NCBI GenBank assembly: GCA_963841445.1
Contig: CAWJCP010000002.1
Span: 62,001-126,000, forward strand
Length of the DNA: 64,000 bases
DNA from: Mayfieldus sp963841445
GTDB taxonomy: Bacteria; Actinomycetota; Thermoleophilia; Solirubrobacterales; 70-9
Reading direction: 5' to 3'
The position numbers were made by a program, and so were the translations under genes. Below the pieces are notes generated by a model. The model saw only the letters and a program-made list of their open reading frames with translations, was not told the DNA's origin and ran no database searches. Positions 16,695 to 26,216 of the stretch are shown here, piece after piece (position 1 is the first letter of the stretch; the number at the start of each line of letters is the position of its first letter).

Positions 16695-16700
16695 TACCCT
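16695..16700 (+). promoter_or_regulatory. Putative -10 box, leaderless pfkA transcript
   Basis: TACCCT ends exactly 6 nt before the pfkA ATG. No Shine-Dalgarno sequence fits in the space. Confidence 0.5.
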
Positions 16701-16706
16701 CGCGGC

Positions 16707-17729
16707 ATGCGGATAGGCGTGCTCACCGGCGGCGGCGACTGTCCGGGTCTCAACGCCGTGATCCGGGCGATCGTTCGCAAGGGCGTGGCCGAGTACGGGC
16801 ACGAGTTCATCGGCTTCCGCGACGGCTGGCGGGGCCCCCTGGAGGGCGACTACAGGCCGCTCGGCATCCCCGAGGTGCGGGGGATCCTGCCCCGCGGCGG
16901 GACGATCCTCGGCTCCTCGCGAACGAATCCTCTCGAGGCTGACGGGGTCGAGAAGATCGTCGCCAACCTCGATGCGGAGCGGATCGAGGGTCTGATCGCG
17001 ATCGGCGGCGAGGATACCCTCGGCGCCGCCAGCCGGCTGGGGGAAAAGGGCGTCAACGTGATCGGGGTGCCGAAGACGATCGACAACGACCTCGGGGCGA
17101 CCGACTACACGTTCGGGTTCGACACCGCGGTGAACATCGCGATGGAGGCGATCGACCGGCTGCACACGACAGCCGAGAGCCATCACCGGGTGCTGATCAT
17201 CGAGGTGATGGGCCGCCACGCGGGATGGATCGCGTTCCACGCCGGCCTCGCCGGGGGCGCCAACGTCATCCTGATCCCTGAGCATGAGTTCGACCTCGAC
17301 CAGGTCTGCCACTACATCGAGCGCCGCTTTGAGAGCCAGTACTCGCCGATCGTCGTCGTCTCCGAGGGAGCCGAGCCGAAGGGCGGGGTGCCGGAGACCC
17401 AGGACGCGCCCCGGGATCAATTTGGCCATGTGCGGCTGGGCGGCATCGCCCACTGGCTCGAGGGCGAGATCGAGCGACGCACCGGCAAGGAGGCGCGGGC
17501 GACGGTGCTCGGCCACGTCCAGCGCGGGGGCACCCCGACCGCGTTTGACCGCGTGCTCGCCACCCGCTTCGGCCTGCACGCGATCGACGCTGCCCACGAG
17601 GGCCGCTGGGGGAAGATGACCGCCCTGCGCGGCACCGAGATCGAGCTGGTCGAGCTCTCCGACGCGACCGCCGAGCTGAAGCTGGTCCCGGAGTCGCTCT
17701 ACCGCGAGGCCGAGGTGTTCTTCGGGTGA
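16707..17729 (+). CDS. pfkA: 6-phosphofructokinase, predicted pyrophosphate-dependent
   Basis: A 340-residue PFK of the mixed-substrate group: LTGGGDCPGLNAVIR at the N-terminus, catalytic VPKTIDNDL, EVMGRHAGWIA and VLGHVQRGG. At the two donor-determining positions it has Asp (IGGEDT, residue 103) and Lys (PKTIDND, residue 123). In characterised family members Asp plus Lys marks pyrophosphate users, whereas Gly at the first site marks ATP users (as in Streptomyces). So PPi as phosphoryl donor, and a reversible glycolytic step, is inferred. GTGA overlap with the next gene. Confidence 0.92.
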   Translation: MRIGVLTGGGDCPGLNAVIRAIVRKGVAEYGHEFIGFRDGWRGPLEGDYRPLGIPEVRGILPRGGTILGSSRTNPLEADGVEKIVANLDAERIEGLIAIGGEDTLGAASRLGEKGVNVIGVPKTIDNDLGATDYTFGFDTAVNIAMEAIDRLHTTAESHHRVLIIEVMGRHAGWIAFHAGLAGGANVILIPEHEFDLDQVCHYIERRFESQYSPIVVVSEGAEPKGGVPETQDAPRDQFGHVRLGGIAHWLEGEIERRTGKEARATVLGHVQRGGTPTAFDRVLATRFGLHAIDAAHEGRWGKMTALRGTEIELVELSDATAELKLVPESLYREAEVFFG

Positions 17730-18917
17730 GGCCGACCCGAGCCGCGATCGCAGCGATCGCGGCTCTGGCGCTCGCGGGATCCGGCTGCGCCGCCGACAAC
17801 GTCGGGTCTGGGCCGGAGACGCTGCGGATCTACGTCAGCGCTCCCCTGCGGGGGGCGAGCGGGACCGAGGGGCAGGCGATCGAGAATGGCGCCCGCCTCG
17901 CGCTCGCGAAGGCGGGCGGGCGGATCGGCCCGCTGCGGATCCGCGGCGTCTATCTCGACGACAGCGACGCCGGCGGATGGAGCATCGCCCGCACGGCGGC
18001 AAACGCCCGCCGGGCGGCCCAGGACGTCGCCGCGATCGGATACGTCGGCGACCTCGACTCGGGCGCGACGCGGGTCTCGCTGCCGATCACCAACCAGGCG
18101 CAGATCGCCCAGATCTCGCCCGGCAGCGGCGCCGTCGACCTGACCCGGCTCTCGCCCGCCGGGGGCTCAGACCCCGATCGCTATCGGCCCAACGACACGC
18201 AGAGCTTTGCGCGAGTGGTTCCCGATGACGACGTCACGGCCCGGGCGGCGGCCATTTGGGCGAAGCGGGAGGGGGCAAGGAACTTCGCTGCCACCGGCGA
18301 CCGCACGGCCTTCGGGAAGATCACCTCCGATGCGTTTGCCTCCGAGGCCCGCGCCCTCGGGATGAGGCCATTCACTCCCGACCAGGCCAGGGGCCCCGGG
18401 AATCTTCTGAGCCCCAAGATCCCGAGCCCGGATGCGGTTTGGTACGGGCTCGCGTCCCTGCCCACCTCGCCGTTCTTCGAACGTCTCTTGCGGCAGATCA
18501 GCTCGAAGATCTACCTTCCCGCCGCGATCCTCGAGCCGGCCTTTCTCGCCAAGAGCGCTGCGGTGCAGGATCAGCTCCGCGCTGTCTCCGGCTTCCTCGA
18601 TCCCTCGCTTGCTTCCGGCGAGCGCCAAGCCGTTCCTGCGCGACTTCCGCAGCCGCTTCAAGCGGCCGGCGCCGGCCGCCGCGGCCTACGGGTACGAGTC
18701 GATGGCGCTGATGCTCGACGCGATCCGTCGCGCCGGCGACGACGGCGACTCGCGCGCCGCTGTGATCGACGCGCTGCTTTCCACGACCGAGCGCCGCTCG
18801 ATCCTCGGTACCTACTCGATCGACGGCAACGGAGACACCACCCTCGACAGCGTCTCGGGCTACCGGATCAGCGACGGTCTGCCGGTGTCCCCGGTCAAGC
18901 TGACCGCGCCCAGATAA
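17726..18917 (+). pseudogene. ABC-type solute-binding lipoprotein with a frameshift
   Basis: Frame one gives an N-terminal lipoprotein signal (ALALAGSGCAAD) and a periplasmic binding fold of the Leu/Ile/Val type: ETLRIYVSAPLRGASG, ENGARLALAKAGG, IGYVGDLDSG, QIAQISPGS. Near 18620, after SGFLDPSLASGE, it switches to arginine-rich nonsense. The proper C-terminal domain (AKPFLRDFRSRF, AAYGYESMALMLDAIRRAG, ILGTYSIDGNGDTT) continues in the +1 frame to the TAA at 18917. It is one gene broken by a single indel, either a recent pseudogene or an assembly error. No permease or ATPase genes adjoin. Confidence 0.8.
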
Positions 18918-18918
18918 T

Positions 18919-18973
18919 TTGCGGCGGCTTCGCCGCCTGACATGCCACTGCCGCTCCGCTTCGTTTCGCGGCC
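18919..18973 (+). repeat. REP-like intergenic repeat, copy D
   Basis: TTGCGGCGGCTTCGCCGCC hairpin, TGACATGCCACTG, CCGCTCCGCTTCGTTTCGCG. It fills the entire gap between two convergent genes. Its reverse strand contains CGAAGCGGAG, identical to the core of the coding palindrome. Confidence 0.88.
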
Positions 18974-18975
18974 CT

Positions 18976-19881
18976 TCACCTAAGGAGGTCGCGCAGCGCC
19001 GGCTCCAGCTCGGGATGCTCGAAGCGGTAGCCGAGGTCGAGGGCACGGCGTGGAAGCACTCGCTGGCCACCCTTCACGGTCTCGGCCAGCTCGCCACCGA
19101 GGATCAGGTTGAGGGCGAAGCCCGGCACCGGCAACCGAGACGGTCGGTGCAGCACCCTGCCGAGCGCCGTGGAGAGCTCGCGGTTGGTGACCGGGTTCGG
19201 CGCCACGGCGTTGACCGTCCCGCTGGCCCGCTCCTCGCCGAGCGCCCAGAGCAGCAGCCCGACCTCGTCGTCGATGTGGATCCAGGACATGTACTGGCCG
19301 CCGCCGGCGATCGGCCCGCCGACGCCGAGCCGAAACGGAGTCAGCAGCTGCTTGAGGAGGCCGTCGCGCGGATCGAGCACAAGGCCGGTGCGAACGACGA
19401 CCACGCGGAGCAAGTCGTCGGCCTCGTGGGCCGCCCGCTCCCATTCGACGGGAACCTCGGCAGCAAAGCCGGAGCCAGGCGCGGCGGACTCGTCGACGAT
19501 CGCGTCCCCGCTGTCGCCGTAGTAGCCGATCGCGGACTGGCTGACCAAGACGCGGGGCCTGCTCTCCAGCGCCCCGATCGCCTGCACGAGGTTGTGGGTG
19601 CCGGCGCGGCGGCTCTCCAGGATGCGCTGCTTGGACTCCGGGGTCCAGCGCTGGTTGATCGGCTCGCCGAGCAGATGCACGACCCCATCGACGCCCTCGA
19701 ACGCCTCCGCGGGTGGGCGCTCCAGGGTCGCCTCCCACGCGAACCAGCGCACAGTCGGGTTGCTCCGCCGCGCCTTCTCGGGATCGCGGCTGAGGCCGAC
19801 GACCTCGTCGCCGCGGGCGAGCAGCCGGTCGGCGAGCGTGCCGCCGATCAGCCCGCTTGCGCCTGTGATCAGGACTCGCAT
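18976..19881 (-). CDS. TIGR01777-family NAD-dependent epimerase (YfcH/SDR39U1 type)
   Basis: A 301-residue extended short-chain dehydrogenase. The N-terminal NAD(P) motif is VLITGASGLIGGTLADRLL; further family elements are VVHLLGEPINQRW, KQRILESRRAGT, SQSAIGYYGDSG and MSWIHIDDEVGLLLWAL, with the terminal domain EPALRDLL. These match the TIGR01777 epimerase family, whose substrate is not established. The gene ends 3 bp from repeat copy D and is convergent with the broken solute-binding gene. Confidence 0.88.
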   Translation of the reverse strand: MRVLITGASGLIGGTLADRLLARGDEVVGLSRDPEKARRSNPTVRWFAWEATLERPPAEAFEGVDGVVHLLGEPINQRWTPESKQRILESRRAGTHNLVQAIGALESRPRVLVSQSAIGYYGDSGDAIVDESAAPGSGFAAEVPVEWERAAHEADDLLRVVVVRTGLVLDPRDGLLKQLLTPFRLGVGGPIAGGGQYMSWIHIDDEVGLLLWALGEERASGTVNAVAPNPVTNRELSTALGRVLHRPSRLPVPGFALNLILGGELAETVKGGQRVLPRRALDLGYRFEHPELEPALRDLLR

Positions 19882-19921
19882 TCGCTTCCCCTACCCGGAG
19901 CGGAGGAAGGAAGAACCCGGA

Positions 19922-21379
<1,458 letters not shown>

Positions 21380-21521
21380 CTGATTTCGCGCTCCGCGCTC
21401 ATCGGGCGGACGATTCTACGTAGGGGGCGCGCCGGCGCTCGGCGCCGCTCAGGCGACGCGCACGGGAAACAAGGGGCGAGGAAAGGGGAGACATCGCGTT
21501 AGCTGGCGCCTTTTTCGTCAT

Positions 21522-22373
21522 ATGGGCGAAAAACGCGCCAGCGCCGATCAATTGGCCGCTCAGGTCGCCGCCCGGCAGCACGGTGTTCTCACCAACCAGC
21601 AGCTCCAACTGGTGGGGCTGTCCAAAGATGCTGTCCATGCACGGGTGAGGGCGGGCCGCATGCATCGGGTGCACCGCGGTGTGTATGCAGTCGGGCATCC
21701 GGGTTTGAGCAGCGAGGGAAAGTGGATGGCGGCGGTTCTGGCCTACGGGCGTTCGGCGGTCCTCAGCCACCGATCGGCAGCAGCCCTGTGGCGGTTGTTG
21801 CCGCCGCGAAGAGGATCGATCGACGTCACGGTCTCCGGCGACGCGGGTCGACGCCGCCGCCAAGGAATCCGCCTGCATCGCTCCTCCTCACTGCAATCAG
21901 TTCACGTCACGCGTCGTTTGGGCATCCCGGTCACCAAGCCCGCCCGCACGATCGCCGACCTCCGTCGTGTAGCCGCTCCGAAGTTAGTGCGGCAGGCAAT
22001 TCGTCAAGCCGAAATGCTCGGCTTTCCTCTCAATGCCGATGTTGAGCAAGCCCTCGGCGGACATGACCGCACCCGGAGCGAGCTGGAAAGCCACTTCCTC
22101 CGCCTCTGCCGTCGCCACCGGCTCCCAATGCCGGAGGTAAACGTGATCGTGGGGCGCTTCACGGTCGACTTCCTCTGGCGCGAGCAGCGGCTGATCGTGG
22201 AGACGGACGGCTACCGCTACCACCGCGGACGCCAGGCGTTTGAGGACGATCGCGCCAGGGACATGGAATTGAGGCGGTTGGGCTTTGAGGTCCTGCGAGT
22301 CAGCCACCGGCAGCTGACTCGGGAGAAGGCTGGCCTTGCCGACGCGTTGCGAAAGATCCTTGCGCATGGTTGA
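21522..22373 (+). CDS. DUF559-domain protein with AbiEi-like N-terminal wing-helix
   Basis: A 283-residue protein. Residues ~10-60 (AAQVAARQHGVLTNQQLQLV, AVHARVRAGRMHRVHRGVYA) resemble the AbiEi-type winged helix found in type IV antitoxins. The middle (AVLSHRSAAALWRLLP, IRLHRSSSL, TKPARTIADL) is the usual companion region. The C-terminal ~100 residues form a DUF559/Vsr-like nuclease fold with VDFLWREQRLIVETDGYRYH and VLRVSHRQL. Such single genes are common in actinobacteria and their role is unknown. No AbiEii-type toxin partner is adjacent. Confidence 0.8.
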   Translation: MGEKRASADQLAAQVAARQHGVLTNQQLQLVGLSKDAVHARVRAGRMHRVHRGVYAVGHPGLSSEGKWMAAVLAYGRSAVLSHRSAAALWRLLPPRRGSIDVTVSGDAGRRRRQGIRLHRSSSLQSVHVTRRLGIPVTKPARTIADLRRVAAPKLVRQAIRQAEMLGFPLNADVEQALGGHDRTRSELESHFLRLCRRHRLPMPEVNVIVGRFTVDFLWREQRLIVETDGYRYHRGRQAFEDDRARDMELRRLGFEVLRVSHRQLTREKAGLADALRKILAHG

Positions 22374-22442
22374 GCCGCTCCCTCATGCATCTGTTCGTCG
22401 TCCCCCCGGCATGACAGCCGGCGAACACTCTTCGCGCCCTCC

Positions 22443-22448
22443 TATGAT
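22443..22448 (+). promoter_or_regulatory. Putative -10 box, leaderless polA transcript
   Basis: TATGAT ends 6 nt before the polA GTG codon. It is close to the ideal TATAAT hexamer and stands out in this GC-rich background. Confidence 0.55.
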
Positions 22449-22454
22449 CGCTGC

Positions 22455-25154
22455 GTGGCCGCCACGAAGACCCAGCCCGAGCTCTTCCTGATCGACGGCA
22501 ACTCGCTCGCCTACCGGGCCTTCTTCGCCCTGCCCGAGTCGATCGCGACCTCCGACGGGCGACCGACCAACGCGATCTACGGCTTCGCCTCGATGCTGGT
22601 CAAGATCATCACCGAGCACGAGCCGGGCGGGGTGATCGTCGCGTGGGACGCCGGGATGTCGGGGCGCGAGAAGCAGTACAAGGAGTACAAGGCGGGCCGC
22701 AAGCCGAGGCCCGACCTGCTGCGCGACCAGTGGCCGCACATGATGCCCCTCGTCGAGGCCTTCGGATACGTCAACGTGAAGGTCGACGGCTACGAGGCCG
22801 ACGACGTGATCGCCTCGCTGGTGCGCCAGGCGCGCGAGGAGGAGATCCGGGTGATGGTGGTCTCCGGCGATCGCGACGTCTACCAGGTCGTCACCGACGG
22901 GGTGCGGGTGATGACCACATCGCGCGGGATCACCGACACCAAGGTTTATGACCGGGAGGGGGTGATCGAGCGCTACGGGGTCCCCCCGGAGCTGGTCACC
23001 GACCTGATCGGGCTCAAGGGCGACACCTCCGACAACATCCCCGGCGTCCCCGGGATCGGCGACAAGACCGCGGCCCAGCTCCTCCAGGAGTTCGGCTCGC
23101 TGGAGGAGGTGCTGGCCAACGTCGAGAAGATCTCCGGCGCGAAGCGCAAGCAGAACCTCACCGAGCATGCCGAGGACGCCCGGGTCTCCAAGCAGCTCGC
23201 GACGATGCACTACGACATCGAGACCGGGCTCGACTTCGACGAGCTGATGGGCTCAGTGCCCGACTGGTCGACGCTGCGCGAGTTCTCGCGCGAATTCGAG
23301 CTGCGGGTGATCCTCGAGCGGCTTGAGGAGGCGCTCCCGGAGGGCGCCCAGGTGCCGGGACGCAAGGTCGAGCGCGAGCTCGACGTCGAGACCACTGAGG
23401 GCTCACCGGAAGACCTCGCGGCAGGGCCGGTCGCGCTTGCGGTGGCCGAAGGACGCTGGGCGGGCGCTGACGCGAAACGGTTGCTTGGCGGCGACTACGA
23501 CTCGCTGCCGAAGCTTGCCGCGGCGCTCGCAGCGCATCCCCTGATCGCGCACGACGCGAAGTCGCTGGGTGGAGGGCGTCACGGGCTGCTCGCGGGAGCG
23601 GCCGAGGCCGGCGTCGAGCTGGAGCTCGAGCACGACACGATGCTCGCCGCCTATCTGATCGACCCGGCGCGGCGCAACTACGACCTCGTCGAGCTCGCCG
23701 CCGATGCGGGCATCGGGCTTCCGGAGGCGGTTGGGGAGCAGCTCGAGGCGCTCGGGGGGGATGCCGAGCCCGACCGCGGCACGCCCGGACGCGCAGCGGA
23801 GGACGTGCCGCGCGGTGGTTCTGCCCAGCTGGAGCTCGCCGACGAGGTCGAGGCTGCGCTTGACCCAGCCGAGGAGGCGCGGCTGGTGGCGGCGCTCGCC
23901 GACCTCCAGCGTCCGCGCCTCGACGAGTGGGGCTTGACCGACCTGTTGCGTGACGTCGAGCTGCCGCTCGTCGACGTGCTCGCGGCGATGGAGCGCGAGG
24001 GAGTCAAGCTGGACGCGAGGCGGCTGGAGGAGATCGGCGCCGGCTTCGAGGAGGAGATCGAGAAGCTCGAGTCTGAGATCTACCAGCTCGGCGACGGGGA
24101 GTTCACGATCGGCTCGCCACAGCAGGTCGCAAAGGTTCTCTTCGAGGACCTCGGCCTGACCCGCAAGCGTCGCGGCAAGACCGGCTTCTCCACCGACGCG
24201 CGGGTGCTCGCCCAGATCCGCGACGAGCACGAGATCGTCCCCAAGATCGAGAGCTGGCGCGAGCTGACGAAGCTGAAGAGCACCTACCTCGACACGCTCC
24301 CGGAGCTGATTGACCCGAAGACGAAGCGGATCCACACCACCTTCAACCAGGCGGCGACGACTACCGGCCGGCTCTCCAGCACCAACCCGAACCTCCAGAA
24401 CATCCCGATCCGCACCGAGCTGGGGCGGCCGCTTCGCTCCTGCTTCGTCGCCTCCCGAGGCGCGCGCCTGCTCTCCGCCGACTACAGCCAGGTCGAGCTC
24501 CGCGTCCTCGCCCACGTCGCCGACGAGATGGTGCTGAAGAAGATCTTCGCGGCGGGGGACGACGTGCACGCCGCGACCGCCTCGGAGGTCTTCGAGATCC
24601 CCCGCGAGGACGTCGACATCGGGCAACGCTCGAAGGCGAAGATGGTCAACTTCGGGATCGTCTACGGGCTGACCGGCTTCGGGCTCGCCGACCGTCTGGC
24701 GATTCCGCAGGCGGAGGGAGAGGAGTTCGTGGCCCGCTACCTGGAGCGATTCCCCGCCGTGCGAGCCTTCCGCGAGCGCACGATCGAGGCGGCCCAGGAG
24801 GACGGCTACGTGACCACGCTGATGGGGCGCCGCCGCCCGATCCCCGAGCTTCGCTCCAGCCAGGTCCAGACCCGGCGGCTGGGGGAGCGGCTCGCCGTCA
24901 ATACGGTGATCCAGGGCACCGCCGCGGACATCATCAAGGTCGCGATGGTCCGCTGCCAGAACGCTCTTCGCGTGACCGCGCACCAGACCCGGCTCGTCCT
25001 GCAGATCCACGATGAGCTTCTCTTCGAGGGCCCGCCGGACGAGATGGAGGATGCCTCGAAGCTGGTCGACCGCGAGATGTGCGGGGCCTACGACCTCGAC
25101 CCGGCGCTCGAGGTAGACATCGGGATCGGCAAGGACTGGCTGGGGGCGAAGTAG
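22455..25154 (+). CDS. polA: DNA polymerase I
   Basis: An 899-residue polymerase. The 5'-3' exonuclease domain covers ~1-300 (FLIDGNSLAYRAFFALP, YEADDVIASL, VSGDRDVYQVV, GLKGDTSDNIPGVPGIGDKT). A degenerate 3'-5' exonuclease domain (~310-480) lacks the catalytic acidic motifs, so proofreading is not expected. The polymerase domain has TTGRLSSTNPNLQNIPIRTE, LSADYSQVELRVLAH, RSKAKMVNFGIVYGLTGFGL and QIHDELLFEG. Residues ~441-453 (RGTPGRAAEDVPR), just before the polymerase domain, come from the coding palindrome. Confidence 0.96.
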   Translation: MAATKTQPELFLIDGNSLAYRAFFALPESIATSDGRPTNAIYGFASMLVKIITEHEPGGVIVAWDAGMSGREKQYKEYKAGRKPRPDLLRDQWPHMMPLVEAFGYVNVKVDGYEADDVIASLVRQAREEEIRVMVVSGDRDVYQVVTDGVRVMTTSRGITDTKVYDREGVIERYGVPPELVTDLIGLKGDTSDNIPGVPGIGDKTAAQLLQEFGSLEEVLANVEKISGAKRKQNLTEHAEDARVSKQLATMHYDIETGLDFDELMGSVPDWSTLREFSREFELRVILERLEEALPEGAQVPGRKVERELDVETTEGSPEDLAAGPVALAVAEGRWAGADAKRLLGGDYDSLPKLAAALAAHPLIAHDAKSLGGGRHGLLAGAAEAGVELELEHDTMLAAYLIDPARRNYDLVELAADAGIGLPEAVGEQLEALGGDAEPDRGTPGRAAEDVPRGGSAQLELADEVEAALDPAEEARLVAALADLQRPRLDEWGLTDLLRDVELPLVDVLAAMEREGVKLDARRLEEIGAGFEEEIEKLESEIYQLGDGEFTIGSPQQVAKVLFEDLGLTRKRRGKTGFSTDARVLAQIRDEHEIVPKIESWRELTKLKSTYLDTLPELIDPKTKRIHTTFNQAATTTGRLSSTNPNLQNIPIRTELGRPLRSCFVASRGARLLSADYSQVELRVLAHVADEMVLKKIFAAGDDVHAATASEVFEIPREDVDIGQRSKAKMVNFGIVYGLTGFGLADRLAIPQAEGEEFVARYLERFPAVRAFRERTIEAAQEDGYVTTLMGRRRPIPELRSSQVQTRRLGERLAVNTVIQGTAADIIKVAMVRCQNALRVTAHQTRLVLQIHDELLFEGPPDEMEDASKLVDREMCGAYDLDPALEVDIGIGKDWLGAK
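23775..23812 (+). repeat. Coding palindromic element in polA
   Basis: Nine-base perfect arms CGCGGCACG and CGTGCCGCG surround CCCGGACGCGCAGCGGAGGA. It encodes RGTPGRAAEDVPR in a linker between domains. Confidence 0.85.
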
Positions 25155-25160
25155 GTTTCG

Positions 25161-25613
25161 GTGCACAGCAGCGAACAGCCCGGTGGAACTAGAGAGGGCC
25201 CGTTCTGGGACGTGATCGAGGGGAGGCGCGATCCTCCCCCGGCGGCCATGCTGCTCGGCTGGGACCTGATTGCCGTCGACCCCGATCGGGGCACGATCGA
25301 GATCTCGTTCACGGCCGACGAGAGGTTCCTCAACCCCGCCGGACACGTCCAGGGTGGCTTCCTGGCCGCGATGCTCGATGACACGCTCGGCCCGGCGCTC
25401 GTCGCCACCCTCGGAGCCGGGCAATGGGCCCCCACGGTCGCCCTGCAGGTGCAGTTCCTCAAGCCGGCCAAGCCGGGGTCCCTGCGTGGCAGCGGCCGGG
25501 TCGTCCGACGCGGCAAGGAGATTGCCTTCCTGGCGGGCGAGCTGCGCGACCTGGACGGGGAGCTCGTCGCCACGGCAACCGCGACGGCGACGATCCGCGG
25601 AAGCTCCGTGTGA
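25161..25613 (+). CDS. PaaI-family hotdog thioesterase
   Basis: A 150-residue single hotdog-fold protein. NPAGHVQGGFLAAMLDDTLG is the PaaI/YbgC-type active-site helix (HVQGG...DD), followed by APTVALQVQFLKPAKPG and a strand-rich C-terminus (ATATATATIRG). Such enzymes hydrolyse acyl-CoA thioesters, often of aromatic or short-chain acids; the substrate cannot be read from sequence. The GTG start is 7 bp after polA. Confidence 0.85.
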   Translation: MHSSEQPGGTREGPFWDVIEGRRDPPPAAMLLGWDLIAVDPDRGTIEISFTADERFLNPAGHVQGGFLAAMLDDTLGPALVATLGAGQWAPTVALQVQFLKPAKPGSLRGSGRVVRRGKEIAFLAGELRDLDGELVATATATATIRGSSV

Positions 25614-25778
25614 CCCGATCGCGCCGGCGCTGCAACTGCTCGTCAACGCTGCTTGCGGGGCGGGGAGCATCCGGGGCGAGATCGTGTCGGTGGCGCTCCT
25701 GATATGACAGCAGGGCGGGGGCCGCCGGTCCTCCATCTCCTGATCACGTGCCGGACGCAATGAACATCAGCGGTCGCG

Positions 25779-26216
25779 ATGGATAAGGGCACTGCAGTCG
25801 TGCTCACCGCCTGCGCTGGCGGGCTGATCGCCCTGCAGGCGCCGATCAACGCCGGGCTCGGCAAGGCGACGGGTGACCTCACCGCGGCGATGGTCTCGTT
25901 CTTGATCGGCAGCGCCGCCCTTACGCTGATCGTCTTGGTCAGCGGCAAGGCCGCCGGCGTCGCCAGCGTCGGCGACGTGCATTGGTACTACCTGATCGGC
26001 GGACTGCTCGGCGCCGTCTACGTCGCCAACGCGCTGGTCGCGGTTGGCTCGATCGGCGCCGGTGGAGTCGCAGCCGCGACGATTGCCGGACAGCTGACCG
26101 CCTCAGTGGTCGCTGACAGGCTCGGGATCCTCGGCCTCGATCAGGTCGCTCTTTCGCCCGCCCGGATCTTGGGCATCGTGCTGCTGCTGGCCGGGACGCT
26201 GCTGATCGTCCGCTGA
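25779..26216 (+). CDS. YdcZ/DUF606-type membrane transporter, half-size
   Basis: A 145-residue protein with five hydrophobic segments: VLTACAGGLIALQAPINAGL, AMVSFLIGSAALTLIVLV, YYLIGGLLGAVYVANALVAV, AAATIAGQLTASVVADRLG and ILGIVLLLAGTLLIV. This matches the small DMT-superfamily DUF606/YdcZ group, which often works as dimers; substrates are unknown. A 9-codon frame starting at 25760 overlaps its start. Its last 76 bp overlap the convergent FAD reductase gene. Confidence 0.82.
   Translation: MDKGTAVVLTACAGGLIALQAPINAGLGKATGDLTAAMVSFLIGSAALTLIVLVSGKAAGVASVGDVHWYYLIGGLLGAVYVANALVAVGSIGAGGVAAATIAGQLTASVVADRLGILGLDQVALSPARILGIVLLLAGTLLIVR

Larger units (their letters stand above)
16373..16706. other. 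334-bp interval: REP-like repeat and a gene remnant
   Basis: No intact gene fits here. The stretch contains REP-like copy C (16398-16454), a possible methyltransferase remnant on the minus strand (16510-16629), and a candidate -10 box (TACCCT, 16695-16700) for pfkA. Confidence 0.6.

Noticed and set aside
23403..25760. A 785-codon minus-strand open frame over polA
   Set aside because: Shadow of polA and the thioesterase; no motifs and a strongly biased composition.
26141..26216. The 76-bp convergent overlap as a mis-called gene end
   Set aside because: Both the YdcZ-like last helix and the reductase C-terminus are plausible; overlapping convergent ends do occur in dense genomes, so both ends were kept.
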